Source of the DNA: Berghia stephanieae
Lineage: Eukaryota; Mollusca; Gastropoda; Nudibranchia; Aeolidiidae
Reading direction: 5' to 3'
DNA length: 64,000 nt
NCBI GenBank assembly: GCA_034508935.3
Contig: CM067449.1
Span: forward strand, 30,398,569-30,462,568
The notes beneath the pieces were generated by a model, which had not been told where the DNA came from, did no database searches, and saw only the letters and a program-made list of their open reading frames with translations. Below, piece after piece: positions 1 to 23,931 of this stretch. Position numbers and translations under genes: made by a program. Within the stretch, counting starts at the first letter, position 1; the number at the start of each line of letters is the position of its first letter.

Positions 1-1255
1 TTACCTCCTGGCAGCAAGGCGGAGGGTCATCCAAAGGCCAGCGGATGGATGACGGAGGTCAATTTCTTGAATTATCTAAAACATTTTCACCATTTTTCGA
101 GACCATCACCTGAGTTCCCAGTTCTCCTTTTATTAGACAATCATGTGTCACATGTGTCCCTAGCAGCAATAAATTATTGTAGAGAAAACAACATTGTTCT
201 TCTCTCTTCCCCCCCCCCCCCCCACATTGTAGCCATGAACTTCAACCACTTGATAAGACAGTCTTTGGACCTTTTAAAACTTTTTAAAATCAAGCAGCTG
301 ATAAGTGGATGAGAAACCCTCTTAATGCAGCAAAAGTAATGACGATTCATAACCTTCCGATTCTTATTGCAGAAGCATTTCCGAAGGCCTTCACCCCAGC
401 TAACATTCTAGCGGGCTTTGAGAGCACTGGCATTCAACCAATCAATAGGCAAAGAATCCCAGAAGATAGATACATGCCTTCATACTTTACTGATCAACCC
501 GAACAATCTGGCTCGTCCTCAACAGTCACTGCATCATCTCCTACAGCCACTGCAACCTCATCTACAGCCTCTACCTCAGCTCCTACAGCCGCTGATTTGT
601 CTCCGTCAGGCAAAGGTTTGTTGTCTACAGCCATCATATCTCCTCATGAAATTCGTCCATTTGCAAAGGCTGCCCCTAGAAAAAGGTCCTCAAAGAAGAA
701 GGTAACTTCATGGGTTCTTACATCATCACCTTTCAAACAGTCATTGGAGGAAGCAGCTTCAAAGAAATCTTACAAAAGATCTCAACAGGTCAAGCCAAAG
801 TGTAAAAAATCCATTTTCTGCACTGATTCTCAGCCCCCTCTCAGTGATAGTGATAGTGAGACCTCTGACCAGCTGATGATTAATTATGCTGATAGTGACA
901 GCGATGATCTGTGCCTTTCTCATAGTATGCAAGATGATGTTGAAACTGATCTTAAAAATCCGACTGTTCAACAATTGGAGGAGGGAGATTACATTTTGGT
1001 TCAATTTACAAGTAAAAAAACAGCAACCTATTACGTTGGAAAAATTGAGAGTGTAGATATTGATGAAAACACAGTAGACTGCATGTTTTTAAAAAGAAAA
1101 CCCACAAAAGAGGGACAATTTTTTTTTTGCGTTTCCACAAATTCTCGATGCATCGGAGGTGTCGGTCGGTGACATTCTTTGCAAGCTCAATCCACCACAT
1201 CGGGAGGAACTGTGAGAACCGGAGACATTCTGACCTTCAGTTCTGATTTTTAAAA
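1..1255 (+). pseudogene. pogo/Tigger-type (DDE_1) transposase relic, cut by the window edge
   Basis: Reading frame is already open at base 1 and encodes the C-terminal half of a DDE_1 transposase. Seen directly: LPPGSKAEG, GWMTEVNF, and the second catalytic Asp in LLLLDNHVSH (about 115-160). The expected next block, HCSHELQPLD with the third catalytic Asp, is present at about 226-262 but in another frame, shifted at a run of 15 C (209-223). Downstream, MTIHNLP, AFPKAFTPANI and GIQPINRQ continue in an ORF at 309-1172, followed by a Ser/Thr-rich linker, ISPHEIRPFAKAAPRK, an acidic stretch and a terminal EGDYILVQF...YYVGKIE module; the end shifts frame again near 1130. Such proteins cut and paste their own element. 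With two or more frameshifts this copy is dead. The left part lies outside the window; no right-hand terminal repeat was recognised. Confidence 0.85.
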
Positions 1256-1403
1256 TTCATTTCAACACCCCATTATGTAAAATACTGTGCGTTCCAATAC
1301 TTTTAATGTCAAATAAATTTGAATTCGTGCGTTTATCAAGTTGCCAAGAAAATGTTCTATCTTCATTTTTATTTCTTGAAAAATTGGTTGTTGATGTTGG
1401 TGA

Positions 1404-1412
1404 TACACACAC

Positions 1413-1509
<97 letters not shown>
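1404..1509. repeat. Compound microsatellite (AC)n then (AT)n
   Basis: About 40 bases of AC repeat with one G interruption run directly into about 65 bases of AT repeat. Open frames across it are artefacts of the two-base period. Confidence 0.97.
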
Positions 1510-1510
<1 letters not shown>

Positions 1511-1528
1511 CCATATGATAATAATAGA

Positions 1529-1832
1529 TAGCTTTTATTATATAGCGTTTTCCATGTTCTAAAACATGCTCAAAGCGCTTTACAATGCTACTCCTGGTGG
1601 CCAGCGGACACATAACATATAGGACGCCACATGCTGCCTGTGAGGAGCGTTAATTTTTTTTTGGGACAAGGACAACACTGAAACACGATGATGGGGACCT
1701 CCGAATTTAACGGCCGTCTCCGATAGAGCGGTGGCTGCCGGGCAATGTTTTTGTCTCTGACGGGAATCGATCCCGGGATGCCAGCGTTACATTTACAAGT
1801 CTAACGCTTAAACCACTAGGCCACACACGACC
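1529..1832 (-). repeat. tRNA-derived SINE, variant head (family A')
   Basis: Read on the minus strand, the right end is a tRNA-like promoter: A-box-like GGCCTAGTGGTTTAAGCG and B-box-like GGGATCGATTCCCG. The 3' part (1529-1640), with CAAAGCGCTTTACA and a TATATAGCG motif, matches the 3' body of the family A SINEs elsewhere in the window, but the head differs from theirs. It lies between the dinucleotide repeat and a hairpin repeat. Confidence 0.75.
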
Positions 1833-1880
1833 ACAAACTATATACATATGGGTAGTGATAAAAGGAACAGATTTTAGCAT

Positions 1881-2003
1881 CAGAAAGTATGTTTATGTAG
1901 AATAACGATGACAGAGACTTTTGACCCCATATTCAGAGACATTTGACCCCGCAACGCGGTCAAAAGTCTCTGTCAGAATTATTTTACATAAACACATTTT
2001 CTG
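1881..2003. repeat. Imperfect hairpin (inverted repeat, about 46-bp arms)
   Basis: Left arm 1881-1926 and right arm 1958-2003 are near reverse complements (both carry GACAGAGACTTTTGACC or its complement), with a loop of about 30 bp that repeats the word ATTTGACCCC. No coding content. It may be a small fold-back MITE; no target duplication was seen. Confidence 0.75.
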
Positions 2004-3130
2004 AATACTATTTTCAAACTTGTGACTTGGTATAAATGTCAAAAGATAGCAAATGAATAAATTTTTTTTATGGTACAAGATTTGTTTAAAAGAGCTATTC
2101 GTTGTTTTTTTAAATGATTTTTAAAATTAGTTTGGAGACATTTGACCCCACTCTCCCCTACCTCTCTCGGTTTGATAAAACATGAAGTTGAACAATAGGA
2201 CCTAAAATAATTTTAGGGATTTGTAATTTGTAAATAAATTTTTTAAATAATCTGAAAACGCCATTGAACTCTATGCAATGCTTGTGAAGGCACTTTGATA
2301 ACTCCAGTCCAGTGGCCGCCGATAGGCTCACTGTAAGGTGAAACTCGTTTTTTTGGAATTTTATTTTTGGCCCTTTACTGTTTTGGTCACCATGGCGTTA
2401 TTTGTGAAGCTATGTGACTAATGTTGGTATCATTTTAAAGGGCACAAAACAAAGCTTTCTAACGGTATATTTTATTCTTAATTCCTGATTGTATTTCTCA
2501 GAAAGCTATTGAAATAAAAATTTATCAATTTTTGACTTATAAGAACTTTTTAAATTACGGATACATTTTAATTATACTTCATACATCGATAGACAATTAC
2601 TTGAAGAACATCTCTGCCAAATTTCATCAAAATTGATACACTCGCTCATTATTTTATTTTTCCCCGCCATCAACCCCACTTTTTTTTACAAAAACCTCAT
2701 ATTTTTTCCATTTTCATTTATCCTTAATTTTTTCCATACTTTTCATACATGAAAATGATTTATATGAAAATAAAGCTTATTTTCTGACCTTTAAAATGAT
2801 ACCTAACACTTGCCATTTATTTTTAATTGAAACAAAATTACTGAAAACAATAAGTGGGCCATGTTGACTGCAAAACTCAAAATTTCCTGATAACCGCGAG
2901 ATGCTGGTTTTGAGGCAGCAGTGAGATCACAGATTCTCTCTGTAAAATTGACGGAAAAAATTTCAACAGAAAAATATAAATAACTCTTGAACCGTAAGTT
3001 GTAGAGAAACAAATAAGGTATCAAATTTTATGTTTTCTTCAAGTCCCATCCCCCTGACTGGGTCAAATTAAGATATTTTGAGTTTGAAAATTTTATCAAA
3101 GTGCCTCTCAGAGCGCAGTGGTTTGGAATA
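2004..3130. other. Unannotated AT-rich stretch
   Basis: No coding homology, tRNA-like sequence or clear repeat recognised. The word ATTTGACCCCACTC near 2130 echoes the hairpin loop just upstream, so part of it may belong to the same repeat. Confidence 0.5.
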
Positions 3131-3432
3131 GTGCGGCTATGTGGTCTAGTGGTATGATACTCGCTTTTGGATCGGAGAAGGTCGTGGGTTCGAGCCTGGC
3201 TTGGTGCATAGTTGAGTCCTTGAGAAAGCTCTTTACTCACATTTTCTCACCGTACTGAGGCGTAAAATGAGTACCTGGCCGTTAACAGCGTTGCCTCTAT
3301 CTGAAAAAATTGTAACATCGCCTATAGGCGTCCTGTCCTGTCCTAAATGTTAAATGTTGCTGGTGGCCAGGGACCCCTTGTAAAGCGCTTGGAGCACATT
3401 TAGTGGATAATGTGTTAAAAAAAGCTCAATTT
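3131..3432 (+). repeat. tRNA-derived SINE, family A, best full-length copy
   Basis: The head carries an A-box-like TGTGGTCTAGTGGTATGA and a B-box GGTTCGAGCC, as in a tRNA gene. The body includes an AGTACCTGGCCGTTAACAGC block and a 3' part with AAAGCGCTTGGAGC ending in AAAGCTCAATTTTT. Other copies in the window: 14285-14525, 20738-20990, 32496-32733, 40810-41018, 46883-47177, 47510-47580, 53616-53755, 61087-61175 and 63047-63215. It lies upstream of the first securely identified TYMS exon. Confidence 0.85.
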
Positions 3433-3700
3433 TTTTGTTTGTTGTTTTTTTTGTTATTTACGAAAAGTAATAACTTTTGCTTTCTTTAGGAGAGATGGCC
3501 AGGTGGAAAAGCCATAATATGCACTAACGTCTGGAGGAACCAAACTCCAGCCTCATTTTATTTAATTTTATTTTTATAAAAGCAAGACGCTTAATCTCTA
3601 TTGCTCATTTTGGGGCATGCACTGCAATTTAATCGTAGATTAATTTAGTCTTTTAGTCGTGAAAAATCAAATTTTTAATCCTTTTTTTTTACTTCTCCAG

Positions 3701-16762
<13,062 letters not shown>

Positions 16763-17365
16763 CTGCATTCTGAAATTGGTTTATACTTTTATTTTCAATG
16801 TATGTATAGTAAAAACTTACTGTGGTGTAGGGATGTTTGTATGAAAAATAGACACTGAAATATTTGCAAGTTTTAAAGAGAAATCACTAGTTAAAGTATT
16901 GTCAACAGCTAGTGATTGTGTCAGAAATGGAATATTTAAAAAAACCAAAGTTTTATCCAATCCTATTTAATTTTATAAAATTTTATGCGAAACTTTTAAT
17001 CACATACTGACCCTGTTACATATAGTAATGCAAAATTTTGAGTTAAAGAGCCTGTCAATTTTGATTCAAAGGATATTTGAATTTTACAATGATGCATTGG
17101 AATCTTGTGTTCAGGTATACAGCATTTCTTGTGTCCTATTATTTTTACAACGGTCGGAGTTAGAGTGATTTTATCTAATTTTTTTTATTTATAAAAAAAC
17201 CCCCAAAATATTAAAATATATTTTGTGCAATCATTAATAAATTGACCGGCTACCGTTGCTTAAAGATATATGTAGGTATGTGTCGTAGCTTAAATTTTAA
17301 ATATTTATAGCAGCCCTACACCAAATGTATACCATTGATTGATATTAACTGGCTGTAACTTTGTA

Positions 17366-17371
17366 AATAAA
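17366..17371 (+). promoter_or_regulatory. Candidate TYMS polyadenylation signal
   Basis: AATAAA about 600 bases after the stop codon, followed within 25 bases by a T-rich stretch. A second AATAAA lies at 17236-17241. Which one is used cannot be told from sequence. Confidence 0.45.
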
Positions 17372-17446
17372 CCTGTGCATCTTTTTTTTTTATATTTGCA
17401 ATGGAGGATTAATCATTGGCAAACTTGCTATTATTTATCTGGTCGG

Positions 17447-17655
17447 GGTCTGTGACCTCCCATGGTAGGCAGGAGGTTACTTGCTATGTCTTCTATCCCC
17501 TTTTTCTGTTTTCCGAGCAGCTTTGTTTCTTTGTCTTGGAATGAGATTGCTTTGTTTTGTCCTTAACTGAGAGGGAATAATGTTAGTATTAGTTTTGAGA
17601 GATGATTTTTTCCCTTGTAAATCATCTCTCTGTTATGTATATTTATGTATTTTGT
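17447..17655 (+). repeat. Family B element, truncated and diverged
   Basis: Matches the first 200 bases or so of family B (TGACCTCCCATGG, CTTTGTCTTGGAATGAGATT, AAATCATCTCTCTGTTATGTA) and then stops. A full copy begins 50 bases downstream in the same orientation. Confidence 0.8.
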
Positions 17656-17703
17656 TTTGGATATACAGTCGAACTTGTATAAGGCGTCCATCAAAAGGAA
17701 CTC

Positions 17704-18239
17704 CTGGGTGGGGATCCTGACCTCCCATAGTGGGCAGGGAGGTACATGCTGTGTCTTCTATCCCCCTATATCTGTTTTCCAACATGCTTTCTGTCTTTGT
17801 CTTGGAATGAGATTACTTGGTTTTGTCCTGATCCTTGCCGGAGTTCCTTGGCTGGGAGGGAAACAGTCGAATTTATAGTTTTGGGAGATGATATTTTTTT
17901 CCTTGTAAATTATCTCTCTGTTATGCATTGTATTATGTTTAGTTTACATATTATAGTATGTGATTTGTAAACATTTGAGTGTATTCCTCTTAGTTGGGAC
18001 CTGTGCTTGTGTCTGGATGAGACTTTTAGGTGATCTCAAACTAAGTACTTTGACGGTGTGCTCTTGGAATCTACATCTGTTCCCTATTTGAACCAGTTCC
18101 TCTTTGTCTCACCTTTTCTTTTGTGCTTTAATTGTAATTCTAGAACTTTTTACTATCCCATTTTCATCCTTTTTACTGGCGCTGATATAACCTAAATGTG
18201 TTGCAAGCGCCGTAAAACTCTTAAAAACAAAAACAAAAC
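17704..18239 (+). mobile_element. Family B SINE-like element, reference copy
   Basis: 536 bp from CTGGGTGGGG to an AAAAACAAAAACAAAAC tail, with an exact 11-bp target duplication AAAAGGAACTC (17693-17703, 18240-18250). No tRNA A/B boxes or long ORF were recognised. The 3' region contains GGCGCTGATATAACC and GTTGCAAGCGCCGTAAAA. The tail and target duplication indicate copying by a LINE machinery. Another family member lies inside the LTR element. Confidence 0.88.
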
Positions 18240-18250
18240 AAAAGGAACTC

Positions 18251-20582
18251 ACAAAAGTGGGCGTCTGAGACAGTTGGCCGCCTTGTGCAAGTCGGATATT
18301 TCTAATAGTCAAATGTTATATCAATTTAAATTGAAACTGATGCAAGTCCCAATTATAATTAATTGCATGCTTTTGATCCCGCCGTCTCTCTCTCTCTCTT
18401 TATCTCTTTCCCTCTCCCTCCCCTCTCTATCATTCTCTTTAAAGTTTCAAAACTCTTTGAATCATCGAAGTGGTTATTTGTACTACCACTACAAATAGCG
18501 AAAACTACCGCTTTTCACTATTTGTACTCCCAGAACTCTTATGTGTTTAAAGTTGCAAACCACCGCTCCTTTACCTATTTGTAGCTACCTACTCCCAGCA
18601 CTCTTATGCGTTTAAAGTTGCATTTGTGAGCTTTCAAGGACCAGCCGACCAGCCTCCACTTTTCGCGGTCTTTCTTTAAGTGTGAAGCAAAAAAAATGGC
18701 CCTCTCGGTAAACGAGACATTCTCATCTTTTCTCCAATTTGAAAACATTCGAAAATGAGAATAATGTACTTTTTATTAAAAAGTCAACAAAGAAGGTAAC
18801 TAAACTAGATACGACAATTTTTTTTCCTTAATTAAGTGGCAACTCATTTCTCGTCATTCTCACTCTAACTCTATCAACTTAGAAGAGTACACCACCTCAA
18901 ACATTTGTCAGTTCATATCTTTGCTTTTATGAGGTCTATTTTCATTTGAAAAGTTCAAAGTGAACAACTAAACGACGCCGATTCAGTGGTGTATTTGGTC
19001 TTATCTTCATGTGAATAAATATTTTATTATTGACTTTTCCAAAATTCCAATAGGTCATTCATTTGCATGTCGTGATCTATTTTTCCTTGATTTCAGCTGT
19101 CTCAGCTCTAAACTATACTTTTCTTTCTCAATAAATAATTCATTTTCTGTTTGCAATGTATTACAGAGATGTTGATTTACCACATGTAAAAATTTCAAAG
19201 TTGTATCTGAAGCTGTTTCTGAATTATACGTGATTATCCATTGGGATGCTGTGCTTTGGTCACATTTTTTCCTCTATAAATAGAGATTTTCCACCACATA
19301 AACGGTCATAACTTTTTGACCAGTTGAGACAGAGCCATAATTTTTCACTCTAGTTAATGTTTCACTCCCCTTTATTTTTCTACGCTAAATTAATACCCAT
19401 AGCCACTATTTTGAAAAATTCTTGCAAGTGCCTACTAAGAGGGTTGAACTTGAACCTGAACATGCTCCTTCTTCTTCTTCTTCTTCTTCTACTAATAACT
19501 ACAACTAGATAGGTACTACTCCTCTTCTGAATGATCGGAGCCGTTTAAGAAACTAAATTACGGTTTCCACCGGCGCAGCTCTCTAGACTTCCAGTCCCAC
19601 AGTGCCCAGTATGGGCGGGAGACCTTACCCCCGATGTTCCTCGAGCCTCGAGGTAGTTTCACTTTATAATTGTTTTAGCTTTTGAACTGTGTATCTTTTG
19701 TCAAACGTTTTATTTTAATTTTTCAAATTTAGTAGCACTTTAAAGGTCTGCGTTAGGTATCGCTCTGCTGTACTGTAACTGTAAGAGCGTAAGAATAACA
19801 TGGTAAAAGTACCGTAAAAGTATGCTGATGAAAATGATATTGACAATGAAAAATAAGAAGAACAATAGAACTTATAAACAAATCAATAAAGAAGCTTTAA
19901 AAAAAATGAAATTTAAAAGAAGTAAGAAAAAACTGCCTCAAGAAGTGAAAAAAATTGTCCCTGTTGTTGAGATGTGAAGTGGACATAATCGTGTCTGTTA
20001 AGAATTAGAAGAAATGAAAGATGCCACTTTTTATTTTAAATGTAGATTGCACATTAGCAGAACACTAAAAAAAAAAGTAAAGAAAGAAAATCCAATGTGG
20101 CAACTTGGTTGCAAGTGAAAAAAGTAAAATTACTCCGCTCAGCATTGCTGCTGGTGTGATGTCTAGTGTTAGTTAGGTGTCACTATATTAGAGTGATATC
20201 TTGTTACTTCATATTTTCATTTTAAAACCTGTAGAACAACTTGATTGATTTGTAAATTTCCTTATATGACCATTGTTTTAGTTTTCCGCAGCCATTATAA
20301 TTCAATTTGAAATATTGAAAGGTACTGGAGAGGAGTCTTAGCAGGGTTTTTTTTTGTCTGTTAGTTTTAGTTATAGGTCATAGTGCAGGTCCAAGTGTTG
20401 GAAATGTACAAGGTTTTATTTTTTTATTTTAAGGTTAGTTGAAGGAATACTTTCCTTAGCTCAAGGAACGTGCAGAAGACCTCCCCTATTTACTACTTAC
20501 TACTACTACCCAAGTACTAGTGCTAGACTACTTCTTCCGCCACCTCACTCCTAAACGGACTGACACCACAGGCAACTGATAT

Positions 20583-20585
<3 letters not shown>
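18251..20585. other. Intergenic stretch, no gene seen
   Basis: AT-rich. Contains a short TC-rich patch (18385-18425), two near copies of a CTCTTATGxGTTTAAAGTTGC word (18537-18560, 18600-18622) and a short CTT repeat at about 19469-19488. No coding homology recognised. Confidence 0.5.

Positions 20586-20654
<69 letters not shown>
20586..20654. repeat. (TC)n microsatellite
   Basis: Almost pure TC dinucleotide run of about 69 bases. Confidence 0.97.
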
Positions 20655-20658
<4 letters not shown>

Positions 20659-20737
20659 GTGTATCTGTCTGTCTATTTCTGCCCATCTCCCCTCTTTTTA
20701 CTAATTAGTTTGTAGGTGTTTGGCAAATTCTCAAGAA

Positions 20738-20990
20738 CCGCCAAGATATATGCGGCTGTATGGCACTCACTTCCGGATTGGAAGGTCATGGGGTCGAGCC
20801 TCGTCAAGGCCTCACATTCTCTCACTGTACTCATGTGTATGATTTCCTATCCGCTAAGAGCGTTGTCTGTCAGAAGAAAAACATCGCCTAACGTTCTACT
20901 TGTTACGTGTTGCTGCTAGTCATGGATCCTTTGTAAAGTGCTTTGAGCATGTTTGGTGGATATTGCGGCTTATGAAAGCTCAATTCTTTT
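20738..20990 (+). repeat. Family A SINE, diverged
   Basis: tRNA-like head with B-box GGGGTCGAGCC, then the family A body and the 3' words TAAAGTGCTTTGAGCATG and GAAAGCTCAATTC. Confidence 0.78.
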
Positions 20991-22743
20991 TTTAATACTT
21001 ATATATATATAAAAAAGATGCAGGATGATGACGGGCATGCGCTACTTTATGATGTAGTATAAACCATTCCTAATATATGATTTTGCTAAATAGGCCTACA
21101 CTCAAATTTTACGAGTGTATCTGGTGGCAAATATTAGACACTCGTTGCCACTGTGATTTTGATGAAACTTGGCTTATACACAGATACATGAATTTTCCTA
21201 ATACGGCTTCAAACATGCGATCTGAACTTCAATTTATAATGAAGTAATTTTTCTCAAATGACAGCTTGATTGAATGTGACAAGATCCTTTTACTTAATAC
21301 AATTCAATTTAGTGTGGTCTGTAGTTGTTTGCCTAATATTAGAATGCACAGAATTTGAATTTTTATTGACTTTAAATATTGAAAACAACGTGCCTTTGGC
21401 TTTCCATTTGTGCCATTCCATTCAGCTTTTGACCTAGTCCCTGATTTGAGTACCACGTCACAAATTTAAGTTCTTCGAGAAAACTCTCGACTTACTTTCT
21501 TATTCTTCTAACGTACTGAACTGTAACACCTTTGTCTCAGTTGGAGAAAATATTGCAATTTTTAAACTTAATATTTAGGTATTTATGTTATGATCTTTTA
21601 TATTATTCCGTGTTTTTCAGCTTCCATCATATCACCCTGAGGAAAGTTGGCTAATTTATGACTTTTGTGTCTATGAATGCAAGCAGGCAAAAAGCAATTG
21701 ACTTCAAGCAAAAGAGTTCGCCCCTAACCAGAGGTAGGAGGTTGTTTTTGGACGGGGGCAGGAGGTGTTTTTTTACTTTTACATATTTTAAAAAAAATGA
21801 AAATATTATATGCACAAGGTTATAATATTTCAGAATAACTCGGAAGTAAATTATCACCATCAGCTTTTCTATCTTGATTGCCAAGACAATTTTAATAAAG
21901 CAATCAAACTGATTCTGAATTTTAAAACATCCAGAGGAAGAGGCAATGTGTGCCTATCTGCAGCTCATTTACAGTCTTCAGTGGGCGGGCTGCACGATGT
22001 AATGCAGCAAGACAATAGTTCAACTATTACCAGAACAGTTTTAAAAAGTGAAACACTTGATTTGTTCATCTGGATTAGTATTATTATTGAATGTCTTATT
22101 AAGATTTATTTTCAATTGCTCTATAATCTGCATGTTGAAATCCTTCACAATTGAGTCATGCAAGTGACAACGCTATTAATATTTTATCATACTATGTTGT
22201 GGATAATTTTATTACTTTGTAATAAAAAGTTTTTCTTACCATGCAGGACTCTGAAATTAATACTGGCTTCTGAGGGTTACAGGGGCTAATCACCACCATG
22301 AAAATCACCCATGTGATAAATTGGTAAGACTCATTCATTTTATACTTATTTTCCATCGACATTTTGTCCTTGCAGTTTTTCGCTGCCGAAAATTTTACAC
22401 TTGACAGCAATTAATCGCAAATTCTATTTTAGTCGCAATTAGACTCAATTTTTTTTATAAATATGTATTATTTTTTCTTTTCTTGTTACTTTATATTTTC
22501 AGTACTTAATTGTCCCTCCCCCCTCCCACTATTGAGTGTAATATATAGTAATAGATTAGTTAGGTAAATGCACTGTTGACACCAGGACCAAATGTTTAAA
22601 GGACAACAGCCATTCCAACTCATATTTTATTACGATACATTCAAGATGGCGCACTGAGATGGAGAGATGATGACCAGCTTGTGACAAAATTGACTGTTCC
22701 AGAATTTGTATTTTTTTTTATTAAAAAAAAAATTTCTTGAAAG
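20991..22743. other. Intergenic stretch, nothing recognised
   Basis: AT-rich sequence without recognisable coding, RNA or repeat content. Short ORFs here have no recognisable homology. Confidence 0.5.
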
Positions 22744-23155
22744 GGTTCTGGGCAGAGAGTTCACATTTTTCTATCCCTTATATTTGTTTTCCCTTTCCAT
22801 GTTGCTCCCTGTCTTTGTTATGGATTAAGATTGCTCATTTTTTTCCTGGTCCTTGCGGGGGTCTTTAGTTGGGAGGCAGACAGTCAAATACAGTACCTTT
22901 CTTCTTGAGATGATTTTTTATACTGTAAATCATCTCTCTGTTATGTACTGTTATAGTTATAGGTTTTGAATATTATTGCATTATGTAAATGTTTTAGCAG
23001 GATCCTTTGCTTGTGTCTCAGTGAGACTCGAGGTAATGTCAAAATTGGTACATCTTTGAGGTGCTCGTGAAATCTACTGTTCCCTATTTATTGAATCAGT
23101 CACCATATCATCATCCTTTTTATAGTGTTGTAAGCGCTATTAAGTCCTGTAAGAC
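22744..23155 (+). repeat. Family B element, old copy
   Basis: Collinear with family B (GGGCAGAGAGTTCAC, AATCATCTCTCTGTTATGTA, GTCTCAGTGAGACT, GTTGTAAGCGCTATTAAGTC) but with many substitutions and gaps, so it is older than the copies at 17704 and 27347. Confidence 0.78.
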
Positions 23156-23931
23156 AATATAAGCAGATCTAGGTGGTGGTATTTTTTTGGGTCTTTTTTT
23201 TTTTGTCTTTGGTTTTTTTTTTGTTCCAGATAAGGAATTTTAAGATTTGATGGTTGTCCATAGACTTTTCAAAATAAAATTTGACTTTGACTATGGGTAC
23301 GATGCAGTTATAAGTGCTTGATTTCTGAGGACTAATTATAAATGGTGACCACTCTATTGCGTTTTTGTATGCCATGAAAATGTTACAAAGACAATGAAGC
23401 GACGTTTTTTGGGAATTCTGCAGTCATTCATTTAACCCTTGAATTTGATGAGCGCCTGTTGCATTTTAGTTCATTCAAGTATTTTAGAGTGACAAACACA
23501 ACTCGTGCATTATGGGTTTATATGCAGATTTTTGTCTTTAAATTGTCAATAAAAAATAAAATGCTTTTTTTTTTTGTTTTGTTAGCTGGCAGGTCTGAAT
23601 TGAATGCTATTGCATACAATTTTGTACTTTTAATCTTTTTTCTTTTTACATTTAGCCATCCTCACTTTATCCGGAGAATCGCCTGCCCCTCGTGAATGAG
23701 ACAGTGAAGGCTATGGCTAAAACAAAGGTGTCCACAACCCAACTTAGGCAATACATTCAATCAAGCCAAGGATAAAATGTATTGCCTAAAGATGTCGAAG
23801 ATTTGCAGCGGAGATTGTTCAAGACTGATATTGATAGGACGGACGGTGAAACGGTACAGGAATTACTGAGAGAGATAGAGGAGGAAGGAGGTGTAACAAA
23901 GTTCAGTGTGAATGAGGATGGTGGTTTTGAG

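Noticed and set aside
1257-1613. Open frames across the CA/TA microsatellite
   Set aside because: Produced by the two-base period; no protein-like composition outside the repeat.
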